A stretch of 64,000 nt of DNA, taken from the NCBI GenBank assembly GCA_030544215.1, contig JARZZO010000001.1, positions 70,210,456 to 70,274,455 of the forward strand, given 5' to 3'. The DNA is from Zantedeschia hybrid cultivar (lineage: Eukaryota > Streptophyta > Magnoliopsida > Alismatales > Araceae). The notes under the pieces were generated by a model. That model was not told the DNA's origin and did not search any database. It was given only the letters and a program-made list of their open reading frames with translations. Positions 1 through 13,700 of the stretch are shown here, piece by piece. Each line of letters opens with the position of its first letter. Position 1 is the stretch's first letter. Made by a program: the position numbers and the translations under genes.

Positions 1-189
1 GATAAATCTATGTTCATAATTTCATGTTTGATTGTTCTAGATAAATGATAATTGAATTTATGATAAATATGAGAGTTTCTATAATCTGTATTTAATAAGC
101 TTGTGAAAAATACATATATGAGGAGATCTTGTGTTTACAATACACTTGAATGAGTCTTTAGTAAGTTTATCTTTTACCATTCAAAACCA

Positions 190-660
190 AGAATTTACCA
201 TTGATAGGCTGAAATCTCGTCTAGCTCGATTAGAGCTTTCTATTTTTAATTAGAGAGACGTCACTCGATGGTCTCTGTAAAATAAAACACCATCAGAAGT
301 TCATCGGCAACGATCTAGGAGAGTCCCCCTCTGATGCCTAAGTCAAAAGGGTGAAAATTCTCAAAAAAAGATCAGATAATTGGGGCTCTAAAAATGTATC
401 TTCACAAGGTCCTTTATATAGCTCTCGAGCCCGTATAAAAGGTTGACTCTGGTCAGAAAAATCTTGTCTGAGGCATATTTCGAGACTCGATTCCGTCCAT
501 AAGTCCGCACAGTCCGAGACCTCAAGTTTTTGGTTTTGGTCGGAACAAGAAGTACGCCCCAATTGGAAAAGTTTTGATGGGGATTCGATCTCTCTCTGAG
601 TTTTTCCCGAAACTTCTAACTTTGGACCGCCCTTTGTGAGCCGTAGCATTCAACAAGTTC
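190..660 (-). repeat. Old LTR-retrotransposon fragment
   Basis: Read on the minus strand, this stretch contains a 'TTGACTTAGGCATCAGAGG' phrase (about 320-345) followed by text typical of the end of plant LTRs. A related phrase ('TTGACTTGGGCATTGAAGG') occurs at about 26105-26130. A 103-codon open frame (338-649) covers part of it but resembles no protein family and is probably chance reading of repeat DNA. No LTR pair, primer site or target duplication was found, so boundaries are approximate. Confidence 0.4.
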
Positions 661-3008
661 ATGGACCGGAGGAGAGAAGATTAGCAGGCCGGCCCATTAG
701 TGTTTTTGGGCCAAATGAAATCCTCCTCATTCAACTAGAAACCTAAATGCATCTACATATTTCATCTAAGCATGCATGTGAGTGGTAATTAATTTTAATA
801 AGGGGTAGTTTGCTTTCTTGTAAGACTCTATAATTTGTTGGTTTTAAGATTGCCAGTTTTAAAATTAGTAAATTCTTATGATTTTAAAATTAGAGTAGTT
901 TATTTGAATGTTTGTAAATAAAATAAGGAGATACATAAAATTCTCTTGTTTTGATTACGATGGTTCTTCCAGGAAAATCAAAACAAGGGAATAAGCCTCC
1001 GTGTAAACATATAGGATGTTATCTTACATCTTTTTAAGTCGAAGCAAAATTTCAAAAATATTGTAAAAATAAAATATTTTTTTCCCACAGATTTCACTAT
1101 TTCCCATCCAAACAAAAGCCCTTGAGTGCAAATGGGCGGAAATCTTGCCCTCTTCAATCTTCATCATGGTATTCCTATCTATCATGGTAGTTTTCCTAGG
1201 ATTGTGTTATCTCATTTATTACGGCAAGAGTCGGATACATTTAATCCATTTCTAGAAAAGGCTCCATTTATAAGGTCGTCGGTGGGCACTGGCCCGGTGG
1301 GTACGTTTCTTCTTTTGTGTCTTTAATTTTTATTACACCAGGAAATAAATGTAATTATATGTTGGGGATAGTTTTATAAATAGCCTTAGCATCTGTCCTA
1401 TACCACTGAATGTTCTTACACTCTTTGTATTGCCATTTATATCCGCATGATAGACCATATTATGTGTCTATACCCTTACCATCATCTGTGATTTGTTTAT
1501 CCTAACCAGTTAAGAGAGAGAAAATGTTAACCTGTCCTTTTTTTAAAACCCTTTTGAAACCTTAACTTTTATACCTCAGTGATGTTTCCATTAGAATATT
1601 CCTTAAGCCTTGACAATACTAGCACTGAAAGCATATATACGAAACAATATTATTTATTTATTATATATGAGCACAAAAAATATAAGAGTATGTGGTAAAA
1701 TTTGATGGATTTCATTCTATATATGTAATTATCCCCATATGTTACCTGCCAATATTAGCGAAAGTGGATCACAAGAAAGAACCTGATTGCTAAGTTTTTG
1801 TATTTAAATAGGATTTTAACGATAATGATTTTTTTTTTGCCAACTTTTTGTGGTTAGTATTCTAAACCCTACATGAAAGTTGTGGCATGTATAGATAATC
1901 TCACTCCAAAGTCTTTCATATTTTAATTTTCTTGGAGAAATACTTGTTGCAACATACAGTTGCAACAATCAAAGCATGCGCTTACATGATTTGACAACTT
2001 AGATTGTTGCGAGCGTGTGATCTATCTTTACTTAGAATTTTCTTTATCATCCAATGAAATATCAGATGAAAGAGCCGCCCGCTGCCCCGGCATTAATATT
2101 TTTCATTTTCTTTTGTATAGTGAAAAAAGTTCATGGATTCTACCGTCGCCAAATTTTTTTGTAGTTTACACCCTCAATCAAACTCTTTAATTGAGGATAG
2201 ACGATTCAAATACCCAGATTCGCATGCTTTTTTCTGTTCAACAATTTTATTTTTTTTAAAGCATCAAGCTGTCACTCTAGTTGATCTTCTAAAATCAAAG
2301 GGATCAGTCCCATCAATTCTAGAGGTAAACATATTGTAGATAATTTTATTAAAGACACTTGGTCCTCTGTTACAATGAACTACTAATTTGATGCAATGAC
2401 TACGACTTAAGTATCCAAGTATCCAAAGATGACGAATATACAAGGAATGCATTGAAGTATTGATATCATTATCCTTTTTGTTTTTTTGGTCAAGCTGTTC
2501 GATGTTACCTAATATTTATGTATCCACTCTTAGAAGGGGTTCAAATCTAAGGATGTCTTTGGTATAGTTTTTAATAGGAAGTCACTGTTAACTGTTTTCT
2601 ATAATATAAAAAATAATAGATAAAGATGATTATAATTAAATTGACATAGTTATATAAATCAAACTTCCCCTAGTAATCCTGCTTTTTCTTTAATTTAAAG
2701 AGTTTTAAAAACACTCAAAATTACAAACTGCGCCAAACATGGCCTAAATTGCTTTCTCTTTAGTTGTAGCCATCTTTGAACTCTGCTATTAGAAGTAGAT
2801 GTTATACATCAAAAAAGCCACCGTAGTAATACAAGCGGGTTGGATTCGATGTGAATCTAAAGTAGATTGGTGACCGTATTCATTATCATTTCAATTACAA
2901 AGGTTATTTAAACGTTGACCCATAAGCTAATCATCAGTCAGTCCGAATTCTCATGATACTATGTACATTCTGTTTATAAAAGATTTGTATCCTGATTGTC
3001 CGTTAACT
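661..3008. other. Intergenic, no gene seen
   Basis: This is AT-rich sequence with short unrelated open frames (the longest under 70 codons) and no recognisable protein family, RNA gene or long repeat. A short palindromic phrase with TTGCAAC on both arms lies near 1945-1970. I see nothing else to annotate. Confidence 0.5.
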
Positions 3009-3017
3009 GACCTGTAA

Positions 3018-3430
3018 AGTGGCGGACCCGCCCATTTTAGTGGGGTCCCAGGACTCCATTGAAATTTCAAATTTTTCTTACAATAGTCTTAATTAAATAA
3101 GACAAATTTTAAATTTAGATATAAGATGACCACATTGAATTTTTTAGTTTACCCACAGGATCCTAATCTACACGGATCTCAGTTTCACTGAATTTTTTAT
3201 ATAGTATTATGACACATTTATGATTTAATAAAAAACTCGTTGAGTTCATTTGGAAGAAAAAATTCATCGTAAACGAAGTGTATCATTTTTATTGAAGTAT
3301 ATCATTTTTATAATGATTAAAATATATTTATTTTTATTTTAATATTTTTATTATAACTAAAATAAAATATAAATAAATTTAATAATAATCCGAATGACCC
3401 TGCTGTACAAAGTTTCTACGTCCGCCACTG
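3018..3430. mobile_element. Non-autonomous hAT-like element (MITE) with TSD
   Basis: The element begins AGTGGCGGAC and ends GTCCGCCACT(G), a perfect short terminal inverted repeat. It is flanked by the direct repeat GACCTGTAA at 3009-3017 and 3431-3439 (8 or 9 bp depending on the terminal base chosen). The interior is AT-rich and non-coding. An 8-bp duplication with CAGTGGCGG-type ends is characteristic of hAT transposons, so this is a deleted derivative mobilised in trans. The target duplication is perfect, suggesting a fairly young insertion. Confidence 0.8.
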
Positions 3431-3439
3431 GACCTGTAA

Positions 3440-4787
3440 GGGTGTCAACTACTAATGACAGTCAAATAATTAGGTTATCGGTTGCCATTTCCCTAAGCAC
3501 TGTCATTGGCCCTGACAACATAGTCCAAACTGAGGAGTAGTCAGTAAAATAGAATCGAGATTAGCTAATATTAATTAGGAATTTGGGCAGAGCAAGGAAG
3601 CCCAATCACTCTACGCATCATCACGTATACATATTACGCATCCGGTCAAACGAACGGCTGAGAAATTGCCCTATCGCGCACAAAGTTACAAAACGACAAA
3701 TGCGTTGTTGAGACAAGATTCTACCGACACGCATACGCGTCGATATTTATCGAATCCGGACGCACGCAGAGACCCAACGACTGGGTCTCGATCCATGAGC
3801 GAAAGAGCATGATTTGCCCGAAACCCGGAATTTAATAATTTGGGACTCCGATGGAGGGAAAACACCGCCGGGGAAAGTTACACATTACCCCTTCCGAGAG
3901 CAAACTCCCATGGACCAGGCGACAAAAGCAACTTTAAAATGGCATGTGAGACAAAAAAAGCCCGCCGACGTGGCACGGAACCTGTCCCACCGGGGCAGTA
4001 CGTCCGTGCGTGTCGCTGCGCAAGGACCCCCGTCAGGTCCTCGGTCTTTGCCAAATTCCCCCACCCTGCCCACGCTGCCCGCATTTCGCTCCCCACCTTC
4101 GTCCCCATCACCTGCCCGGGCTGCCCTCTCTTTAACCACGCCCCCCCATCCCTCCCTTCTCCATTCCAACACTCTTTTCTCACACCTCCCCCCTCTCTCT
4201 CTCTCCTCCACCTCTCTCTCTGGTCTCCACTCCCCGGAGCTGCTCCCCGTCCCCCAACCCCATCTGGTCTCCGGCGAGATGGCCGGAGAAGGCGCTGCCG
4301 CTGGTGGCCTCCCCTCGCCGCTGCTGTCCTATCGAAGCCGCGCCGGGGTCCTCTTCGCGGGGAGGCGCGCCGCTGCCCGGGAGACGCGGTAGAGGTGGTT
4401 TGGGGGGCATCTGCTTTTGATTTCGTGTGGGGATGCCGATTTCTAGGGTTTAATGTTCCTTGGGGCGGCCTCCGGTTCGGGAATCCTCCCGGTGATGCTG
4501 CGGCTTGCGGCGAGGTGTTGATCTTCTGCTGTAGCCTCGAGGTTTCCGGTTGTGGAGTGGTGGGTCTCCGCCAGCGGGGGTGGTGACGCGCGGGTTAGCT
4601 TTTCCTGTGGTCGCGGTGTGAGACTGTTGTTCTGATCCAGAGGAGGAGGCGAGCGGGTTTGAGGCTTTGACGGGTCTTTCAGGTACTTGCGGAGGATGGT
4701 CTGTGCTTTTGTTCTTCCGGACTGGTTGTTGTAGGAGGTGTGGCTTTTGAGGTTGATGGTTTTGTGATTGGTTAGGGTTTTTGGAGG
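3440..4787 (+). promoter_or_regulatory. Promoter and 5' leader of the PBL34-like kinase
   Basis: Base composition changes sharply from AT-rich to GC-rich between about 3600 and 4050. A pyrimidine-rich stretch with CT runs (about 4130-4230) precedes the GC-rich leader that ends at the start codon at 4788. CT-rich leaders are common at plant kinase genes. No TATA box is obvious, and the transcription start cannot be fixed by eye. Open frames of up to 248 codons here (for example 3840-4586) are by-products of high GC content and match no family. Confidence 0.55.
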
Positions 4788-7700
4788 ATGGGGTTGGGCC
4801 CCGATGCTGTTCACGTCGACGGGTGGGGAAATGCGGGGAAAGCGAAGGGGAGGAGGAAGAAGAAGAAGAAGGGAGTGGGCGAGGAGACCGGGTGCTGGAT
4901 TAGGTTCAATTTTATGGGGATCTGCATTCCTTCGAGACACAAAGTCGATGCTTCTGTCAGCAGCGGCTGCACTACTTATGGTAATTTGTTTGGGTTAGCT
5001 TGTCTCCGGTGGTGATGTCTGGCTACGATATAGTCTTCATTGGAATTGCTGCTTTCGTTATCTTCCTGATGCATGATATTTTGAAATGCTGCAAAAAGTC
5101 TTTTTTTTTTTTTATGGTTTCCCTCTGCGCGGTGGAGATCAATTTCTCCCCTCAAGACCTTTTTTTTCGATGATGGAGCAGTTTTGTCTGCTGCTGAGTT
5201 ACCACTAAACTTGATAATGGTGATTCACTGTCTCATTCACATCATCTTCTTTCGGGGTTCAAATTTAGAGTAGGAAGAAAAAGAGAAGAAAAGACAACAG
5301 TCGTAAATTTGGCGTCGTCTGCATCCTTCCAGCTATGCTTGAGGGCTACTTCCCTTCGTATTGTTGTTTTGACAGCGGATGCAAGCAACACCAGAGCCCT
5401 TTTCTTCTTTTACTTGTTTTGAAGTTTCAGAGTATTCTTAATCCCTTATTGGCGTGGAGGCTTGATGTTCATATTCAAATTGTGAAGCCCTAAGAATTAT
5501 CTGGAATAATTCATTGATAATCTTGGGTTTGCGAGTCGAAGGACTTTTGGTAAAAATGTTCAGGAAAGTGCGTGATCAAGTGTTCTTCAAAATGACGTCT
5601 TTTTTCATCGTCTTTTTTGTGTTCTTATATTACCATTTGCAAGCATATAGTTGTACAAACTTCTGCATCTTTATGATTTATATGTGGGGTTTTCATAATG
5701 TTAAGTAGATTATTATCAGGATCGTATATTTTGTAGTGCAACATTTTGCAATTGATTTGGGCATGTTTTTTGCTTCCTTCCATGCAGCAGAAAGCAAGTC
5801 AACAAATGAGGGCAGCAGAGACCAGCCAACTGTTCCTATTGCCTCTGGTTCTACAACCACCAGTAACGCAGAAAGTAGCTCTTCAACTCCAAAGGTTGCT
5901 GAGAATTTGAAAGTTGCATCCCAGCTACGGAAATTTACTTTCAATGAGTTGAAATGTGCCACAAGAAATTTTAGACCTGAGAGTCTTCTTGGAGAGGGAG
6001 GTTTTGGTTGCGTTTTCAAGGGGTGGATTGAGGAGAATGGAACTGCCCCCGTGAAGCCTGGTACTGGGCTTACTGTGGCTGTCAAAACACTTAACCATGA
6101 TGGTCTTCAAGGGCACAAAGAATGGCTGGTATTTTTTATTTAGTGATATATTCTGTCCCTTTTATGGAAGATTTCTACCTGCTTTCTGCTTTACATTGGT
6201 TCTTATTTATTAACTTTTTATTACTTTTCCAGGCCGAGGTTAACTTTCTTGGTGAACTTCTTCATCCAAATTTAGTTAAGTTGATTGGGTATTGTATCGA
6301 GGATGATCAAAGATTGTTGGCTTATGAGTTTATGCCCCGGGGAAGTTTGGAAAACCATCTGTTCAGAAGTATGTAACATGCACCTCTTGGATCTATTTCT
6401 GATCATCCATGCTCTTTTTTGCCAACCCTTGATGAAATGGAAAGCTTGATCCATCTTTTTATGCTTCTAACAACCTTCTTCCTTTGCTGAGTGGAAACTG
6501 TCTTTTCATGTTTGCCAATAGTTTAGCAGAAACATTCTTATAAAGTGAATGAACAGTGTATGCTATTTTTATTTTGTTTTTTTGTGAATACTATCTGCTC
6601 AACTATACCCAACTGGACAAACCTGCATGAAACTTGATCATCATCCTGGTTACAAGATCAGCAACTTTCTTTTCTGATGCATAGAAACATCCATCTGTGG
6701 TGCTGTTACTGGTGAAAGTTGTCAAATTTCTCATGGTTAGGAAGATAGTGTATGAGAACTTTCAAGAGCACGATTAGCACTCCTAACAAATTGGGTGCTT
6801 ACTTCAGGGAGCCGGTGCACAATAGCTGCGGCACTGGTGCTTTCTTTGGGCTATTAACTAGTGAGCTTCTCACTTTTGATAAAATAGTGAACATCTGTTT
6901 GTGCTTTTTTACTGTGTTTCTTTTCTTCATTGCTGCACAAGCTGTGGGCACAGGCTTGTCAGCATTAACATGAGGTTTACATGGTTATTTGAAACATTCA
7001 GATATTTCTTGGTAAATTGAAATGAATTGGACTGAGTCCTGTTTCAGTCTCACCCTTATGAGAGGTTCAGATAGGTACTGGAAGAAGATGAATTTATAAA
7101 TTGCTTCAGGGTTTTTTACCCATAAGTCCTTATAATCTTTTGATATTACAAATACGTCCCCCCCTTAATGTGACTACTTATAAATAAGCCCCCACAATCT
7201 ATTGTGAATTAGTAAAAGGTCCATAAAGCTTACAAATAAGCCTCTGAGAGTGTTAAAAATAAGTCCCTAAAAGGACTTATTTCTAAGAAAGTTGCGATTG
7301 TGGGGGTTTGTTCGTAAAGAGTCAGATTAGGAGGACTTATTTGTAATATCAAAGGATTATAGGGGCTTATGTGTAAAAAACCCATTGCTTTATTATGTGG
7401 GATTTACAGTTTCAGCTACTTTAGTCTCTATAACTGTGTTAGTGCTAGTTCATCTAGCACGATTGGACTTTCTTGTACAGGTTAGCTCCATTATTTGGTT
7501 GATTACCTATATGTCTACTGGATCCTTCACAAGAGCACTTCATACCTGTAAACTTACATTTATTAAAGATCTTTTAACGTAAATTACCTGAACAATTCTA
7601 TTGATACAAAAACCTTCTGGTGTTTTTTTTTTAAACTACCTCCCTCTCCATTTCCATCTTGTGCCAAATCCCCTTATGTGACATCTAAGTGGATTGAATG

Positions 7701-10700
7701 TTGTTTGCCATTAAGAGGTGTGTTGAGCACCACTAAGAAGTGATGGCGTATGCAATTAGGATTTAGCTTCTTTGTTTTTTTTTTACATATTCAAATTTGA
7801 TAGGGTGTTTTCATGTGTATAAGGTTCTATAGGGAGTGTAGTATTTGGAAAATTCCTAAATAATAAGAACGGGCCCTATTCTGAGATAATCATAGCTGAT
7901 TAAAAAAGTGTCATGTGGATAGCTGGACCTGGTGTGAGGTTGCCGGTGTGGCTGGTGCCTACCTCATAGTAGTGGCTGTGCTGTCCACCTACATCTTTCC
8001 TTTTGTTCTTTCACTTCACAATTCCCGTTGGTCCCTTGTATTCTATTCCCATCATTGGCGAAAGTGGGTGAAATGGAAAGCAACAAAGACATAGAAGCAA
8101 CACTTGCACATACCGTTCTTCGGTCATTGCCATGTGAAGCAGTACCAGTGGCTACTGATACCGATTCGTATCGGTATCGGCTGCATCGGCTGGTACCGGC
8201 CAATAAAGAATTAATAAAAAATATTTATTTATTTTTATAACTACAAAGGCCAGTACGGGGTACACCCCCTATCGGTATTGGTACCCACCGATACTGATAC
8301 GTATCAGCCGATACTGCCATCCATGTGCATGCTTTCCTACTTCAATTGTGCAACTTTATCAAAGACTGGTTCCTAAGACAAACCACTGATGCCACTTGTT
8401 CTGAGCAGTTAACAGTAATATCTAGAGCGATGCACCTCTGCTTGCATGGTTTGTTTTGCATAATCTGCATGTTCACAGGGCTTGAAGTGAGCCGACATCT
8501 TTGGCTCAGCTGTGATCACACTACCCTTTTTGACTCTCATATCAGACTCTCCTATTCACCATGTGTCTTTTCCTGGAGAGAGACCCTAATGTGATCTTAT
8601 CCTCCTGTCATTGTCACCCTTCACCCCTATGTCCATCACCATCCTCTCGCATGAAAAGCCCCTAGCCCCATTTTGTTCCTTCCCCTCCGCTTATCTGTCA
8701 CTAGGTTCAATTCAGAGCCCTAGGACTGCATGTCTCTTCTGCATTCTCTGGGCATTCCTTTGCAGCCCAGACAGCTCATAGCCTTGCCTTACCCTTTAAT
8801 CAGGCCATCCTTAGCCCATTCGTGCATACACCATGGTGCAACTTATAATTGGAAGAAAAAAGAGAGCGGAAAGAAATGCCTATAGCCCATTGTACATTTT
8901 GCTAACCGATCCATTTTGACACAGTTAGATATCTCAAAGCAGGGTCCAGTTTCATGTTACTATACCCAGTTACATAAAGAATCACTTCTGCAATTATTAG
9001 ACCGTTTAATTTAGCCAGCTGCTTTACAAGTCCAATCTGATTTCTCTCTTTGCGGACAACAAAATGTCCATAGGTGCTGAAAAGTCTTTATGGCACTACA
9101 TCCGAAAGTGGAAACACAGTTTAGTGATGGAAAAGAGTATGATTTAGATTTCCACAAATTTGACTAGTGGTATTGAAATATTTTTGGAAATGGATAATAC
9201 CAACAATTTCATTAAATGAAATAGAAGGGATATAGTATATAAAACTCTCAAAGTACACCAAGAACAAACACACACCAAGATGGTGTGTTCTACCCTAACA
9301 ACACCACTTTCATTTGCATTCCACATAGGCATCGGTTTCAGAAAAAAGCAAATCAAAATATGATAAACTCAACTCAACTCAACTCAACCAAGCTTTAATC
9401 CCAAATAATTTGGGTCGACTATATAGATTATCCGTCTTCACTCTAAACGATTTTGGGCTATCTCTTCTGAAAGGTTTAAAGTCTCCAAATCATATTGTAC
9501 TATTCTCTTCTAAGTTAATCTAGGTCTACTCATTCTTTTCTTCCCCTCCTCTATCCTAATATGTTATACTTTTCTAACTGGAGCCTCCCTAGGTCTATGT
9601 CTAACGTGCCCAAACCATCTCAATCTCCTTTCTCTCAATTTATCTTCAATTGGTACCACTCCCATCTTTTCTCTAATATACTCATTACGAAGTTTATTTA
9701 GCCTAGTATGTCTACACATCTACCTTAACATTCTCATCTCGGTAGCACTCATCTTGGATACATGTTGTCCCTTCATCGTCCAATACTCGCTACCATACAA
9801 CATTGCAGATCTTATCTCCGTACGGTAGAATTTCCTTTGAGCTTCGTTGGGATCTTGCGGTCACACAAGACTCCTGTGGTAAGTCTCCACTTCACCCATC
9901 TTGCTTTAATCTTATGGCTAACATCTTCATCGCACCCTCCATCTTCTTGGAAGATCGAACCAAGATATTTGAAATGGGTGCTTTAGGGTATTACCATCAA
10001 TCCAAGTTAACTCCTTCCTTTTTGTCTATCCTACTTTCACTAAATTTACAATGCATGTATTATGTCTTAGTTTTGCTTAACCTGAAACCCTTAGCGTCAC
10101 TTTAGTAGCGAAATAGGTTATCTGGAATTATTTATACCGGAATTGCTTATTCCAAAATGAGGGACGTTTCACTTTGATATTGGTGTGGGACGCACTGGCG
10201 GAATAGGCATAATAAGTAATTATTAGGTCTTGGATGGAATTGCTTATTCTCCTTATCCACGGAATAAAGAATTTTGTCGCATATAATCTATTCCGCCTAT
10301 CAAACTAGAATTAGTCTTATTTTAAGAATAAGACCCCTTATTCTTCTCCTATTCTCCTATCAAAGTGGCACTTAGACTCTAAGCTCTTTCAAAGTTCTAA
10401 TTTTCTATTAATTCTCTCTTGTGTCTCATCTATCAAAACAATATCATCTGTAATCATCATACACCATGAAATGTCCTCTTATATATCTTTTGTTAAATCA
10501 TTCATAACTAATGCGAAAATATAATGACTTACTATTGATCTTTGATGCACTCAAACAGAAATAGGGAAATCTCTTGTTTCCCCTCCAACCGTGCGGACAC
10601 TAGTAGTTGCTCCTTCATATATGTCTTTTAATACTTGTATATCTATAGTAGATACTCTCTTGCACTTCAACACCTACCACAAGACATCTCTTAGAATTCT

Positions 10701-13700
10701 ATCATAGGCCTTATCCAAATTGATGAACACTATATGTAGATCTTTTTTTTTTATATATATTTCTATATTTTTCTATCAAACTCTAATGAGAAAGATAGCT
10801 TCCATAGTTGATCGACCTGGCATAAAGTCGAATTGATTGGCCGAGATAGTTGTGTCACAACGTAAACGATGTTCCACAACTCTCTCCTATTCATAGTATG
10901 ATTTATGAGTTTAATTCTTCTATAATTTGAGTAGTTTTGGATGTCTCATTTGTTTTTAAAAATAAGTACAAGAGTATTCTTCCTACATTCATCTGACATT
11001 TTTTTAGAGACTAAGATTTTGTTAAACAGTTGGGTCAACCATTTCACAACCATTTCACTCCTACATCTTCCAATCATTTTCACACTTCAATAGAAATTCT
11101 ATTAGGGCCACAAGCTTTACCTACTTCATCTTCTTCACATTACGCTCTGTTGTATATTCTATGCCTACTATTTTTCTACTATGATTATCATTAAAAAGAT
11201 TGTCAAAGTAGTTTTTTCACCTTTCTTTGATGTCATTATCTTTTACCAAAACTTTTTTTTTACTATCGTTGATGCATCTAATTTGGTTAAGATCGCGACA
11301 TCTTTTCTCTCTTATCATTGTCAATTTATAAATATCTTTTTCCCCTTCCTTAGTTCCAAGTTTCTCATATATCTTTTCAAAGGCTTGAGTTCTTGTCCGA
11401 CTAATAATTTTTTTTCCTTCCTTTTTTACTATCTTGTATTGTTCATAAGTCTCATTATTATCACATCTTGGTAATCTTTTATACCATTCTTTTTTATTCT
11501 TCACTGCCTTTTGTACCTCTTCATTCTATCACCACTTTTCCTTCGCAGGTGGGCCATGCCCTTTAGACTCTTCGAGCACTTTTTCAGCTACTTCTGTAAT
11601 CTTTGAGGCCATGCCTATCCATATAGTATTGGCCTTCAAAATCAACTTCCAATCACCCATACTAAGAAGTTCATTCTTAAATATTTACTTGCTTCTCCCC
11701 TTTTAATTTCCACTATCTTGTTCTAGCAGCAATCTTCCTTTTAAATGTACCCGACCACCTTTTGATCTTAATATCTATGACTACTAACATGTGTTGATTT
11801 GTTAAGGTTTCTCCAAGGATAACTTTGCAATCCTTGTATAAAGCGCGATTTGTTTTCCTTGTGAGAATGAAGTCAATTTAGTTTCTATTTTGCCAACTTT
11901 TAAATGTCACTAAATGAGATTCCATTTTTATAAAGTGAGGATTTGCTAGCATAAGGTCGTAGGCCATAGCAAAATCGAGGATACTTTTTCCCTTCTCATT
12001 TATGATCATAAGGCCAAAATCTCCATGAATCTTCTCATAGTCCTGACGTTCACTTCCTACATTCCCATTGAGGTCCCCACCAATAAAGATATTATCTTCA
12101 TTTAGTATGCTCTGCATAATGTCATCCATATCCTCCTAAAATTTCCGTTTACTCTCACTATCTAATCCAACTTGTATTGCATAGGCATTAATTACATTCA
12201 TCGTATCTCCCTCTATAATTAATTGCACTAGGATAATCCTATCTTCTACTCTCCTCGCTGCTACCATTGCATCTTTCAAAATCTTATCAATAATAATATT
12301 TACCTCATTCTTATTTCTTTCCTTTCCCGTATACCACAATTTGTAGCCTGTATTTTTCACTTCCTTACTTTTCTCTCCTACCAATTTAGTCTCTTGAATA
12401 CAAGTAATATTCTAAGAACCTATTCTGATCCTCCTCTCAACTTGCATTTTCTTAGAATTATTTTTTGTAGTAACATCTATTATTCTCTAAATTTGTCATG
12501 TGTCATATTCGCTGTTCGGTTCTATGGACTAGCTTATTTACCCACACTCGTCCACGATGTGGGAACCCTTGTTCATTTGACACTACTTCCGGACGCCGAC
12601 ATGGCGCATCGCTTGCGGGGAATGCCTTCCACCCTTGCCTATTTCTCACTACATCCGGACTCCAGTGCAGCGCGTCATAAGTAGATGACGCCCCAACGTT
12701 AATTTTGATCAAATACATGTCATGAGATGTGACACGATTTTTACGCGGGCTGTCATCTGGGCTTGGGACCGGCTACGCACAAGAGACTCATACTTAGACG
12801 GAGTTCAAATCAAAATATAATATTGCAAATAACTGAGGTTAAATTGGATCAACCTAAATTGTCTCACATTTTGTTTAGCATACTTCTCCAAAATAGCATG
12901 TTCATTGTGTGCTTGTCTTTTACCTTATCCATATTCTGATGTTCTCTGGTTATGACCATTTTCTGCATAGAAGGGTCCCTGCCTCTTCCGTGGTCTGTCA
13001 GAATGAAAATTGCGCTTGGTGCTGCAAAGGGGCTTGCATTTCTCCACGAGGAAGCTGAAAGACCAGTGATATATCGTGATTTTAAAACATCTAACATTCT
13101 GTTAGATGCGGTACGCACTTGTACCACTAGAATATAAGGATCCCCATCTGCATTTCTGTGCTGAGCTATTCCATGCAATGTGCCTTTTCAGGATTACAAT
13201 GCCAAACTCTCTGACTTTGGGCTTGCTAAGGATGGTCCTGAAGGAGACAAGACTCATGTTTCCACCCGAGTGATGGGAACATATGGCTATGCAGCCCCTG
13301 AGTATGTAATGACTGGTGAGTTTGTAGCTGTTTTCTTTGTTATTTTCCTTTTAACGTTTGTAAATTATTTTATTTTAACTTGGTAGATGATAAGAGTGCT
13401 GACTGATCATATTAAGAAAACTGAACTTTGTATTTAACCATGAGCTAGTCTTATTATTAGGATTGTTCATGTAGTTTCTTTCTGTAAGATTATTGACTTA
13501 GAAACTCTCTTTATTTGTTTTGGGGTTGCTTCCAGATGCAAAATATCGTCCATATCATGCATGGCACAGTAACATGTACCAATTATGTTCTTGTATTTGT
13601 GGCACCTGTATCTTGGTGTTCTTTTTCTGGCATTTCCCTCTGTTGTTAGGCAACGTTATATTTTTGTATTCTGAGTCAATTTTGTATCCTTCAGGTATTT

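Noticed and set aside
3840..4586. Overlapping long open frames on both strands upstream of the kinase
   Set aside because: GC-rich leader DNA gives stop-poor frames on both strands; none has family motifs and all overlap one another.
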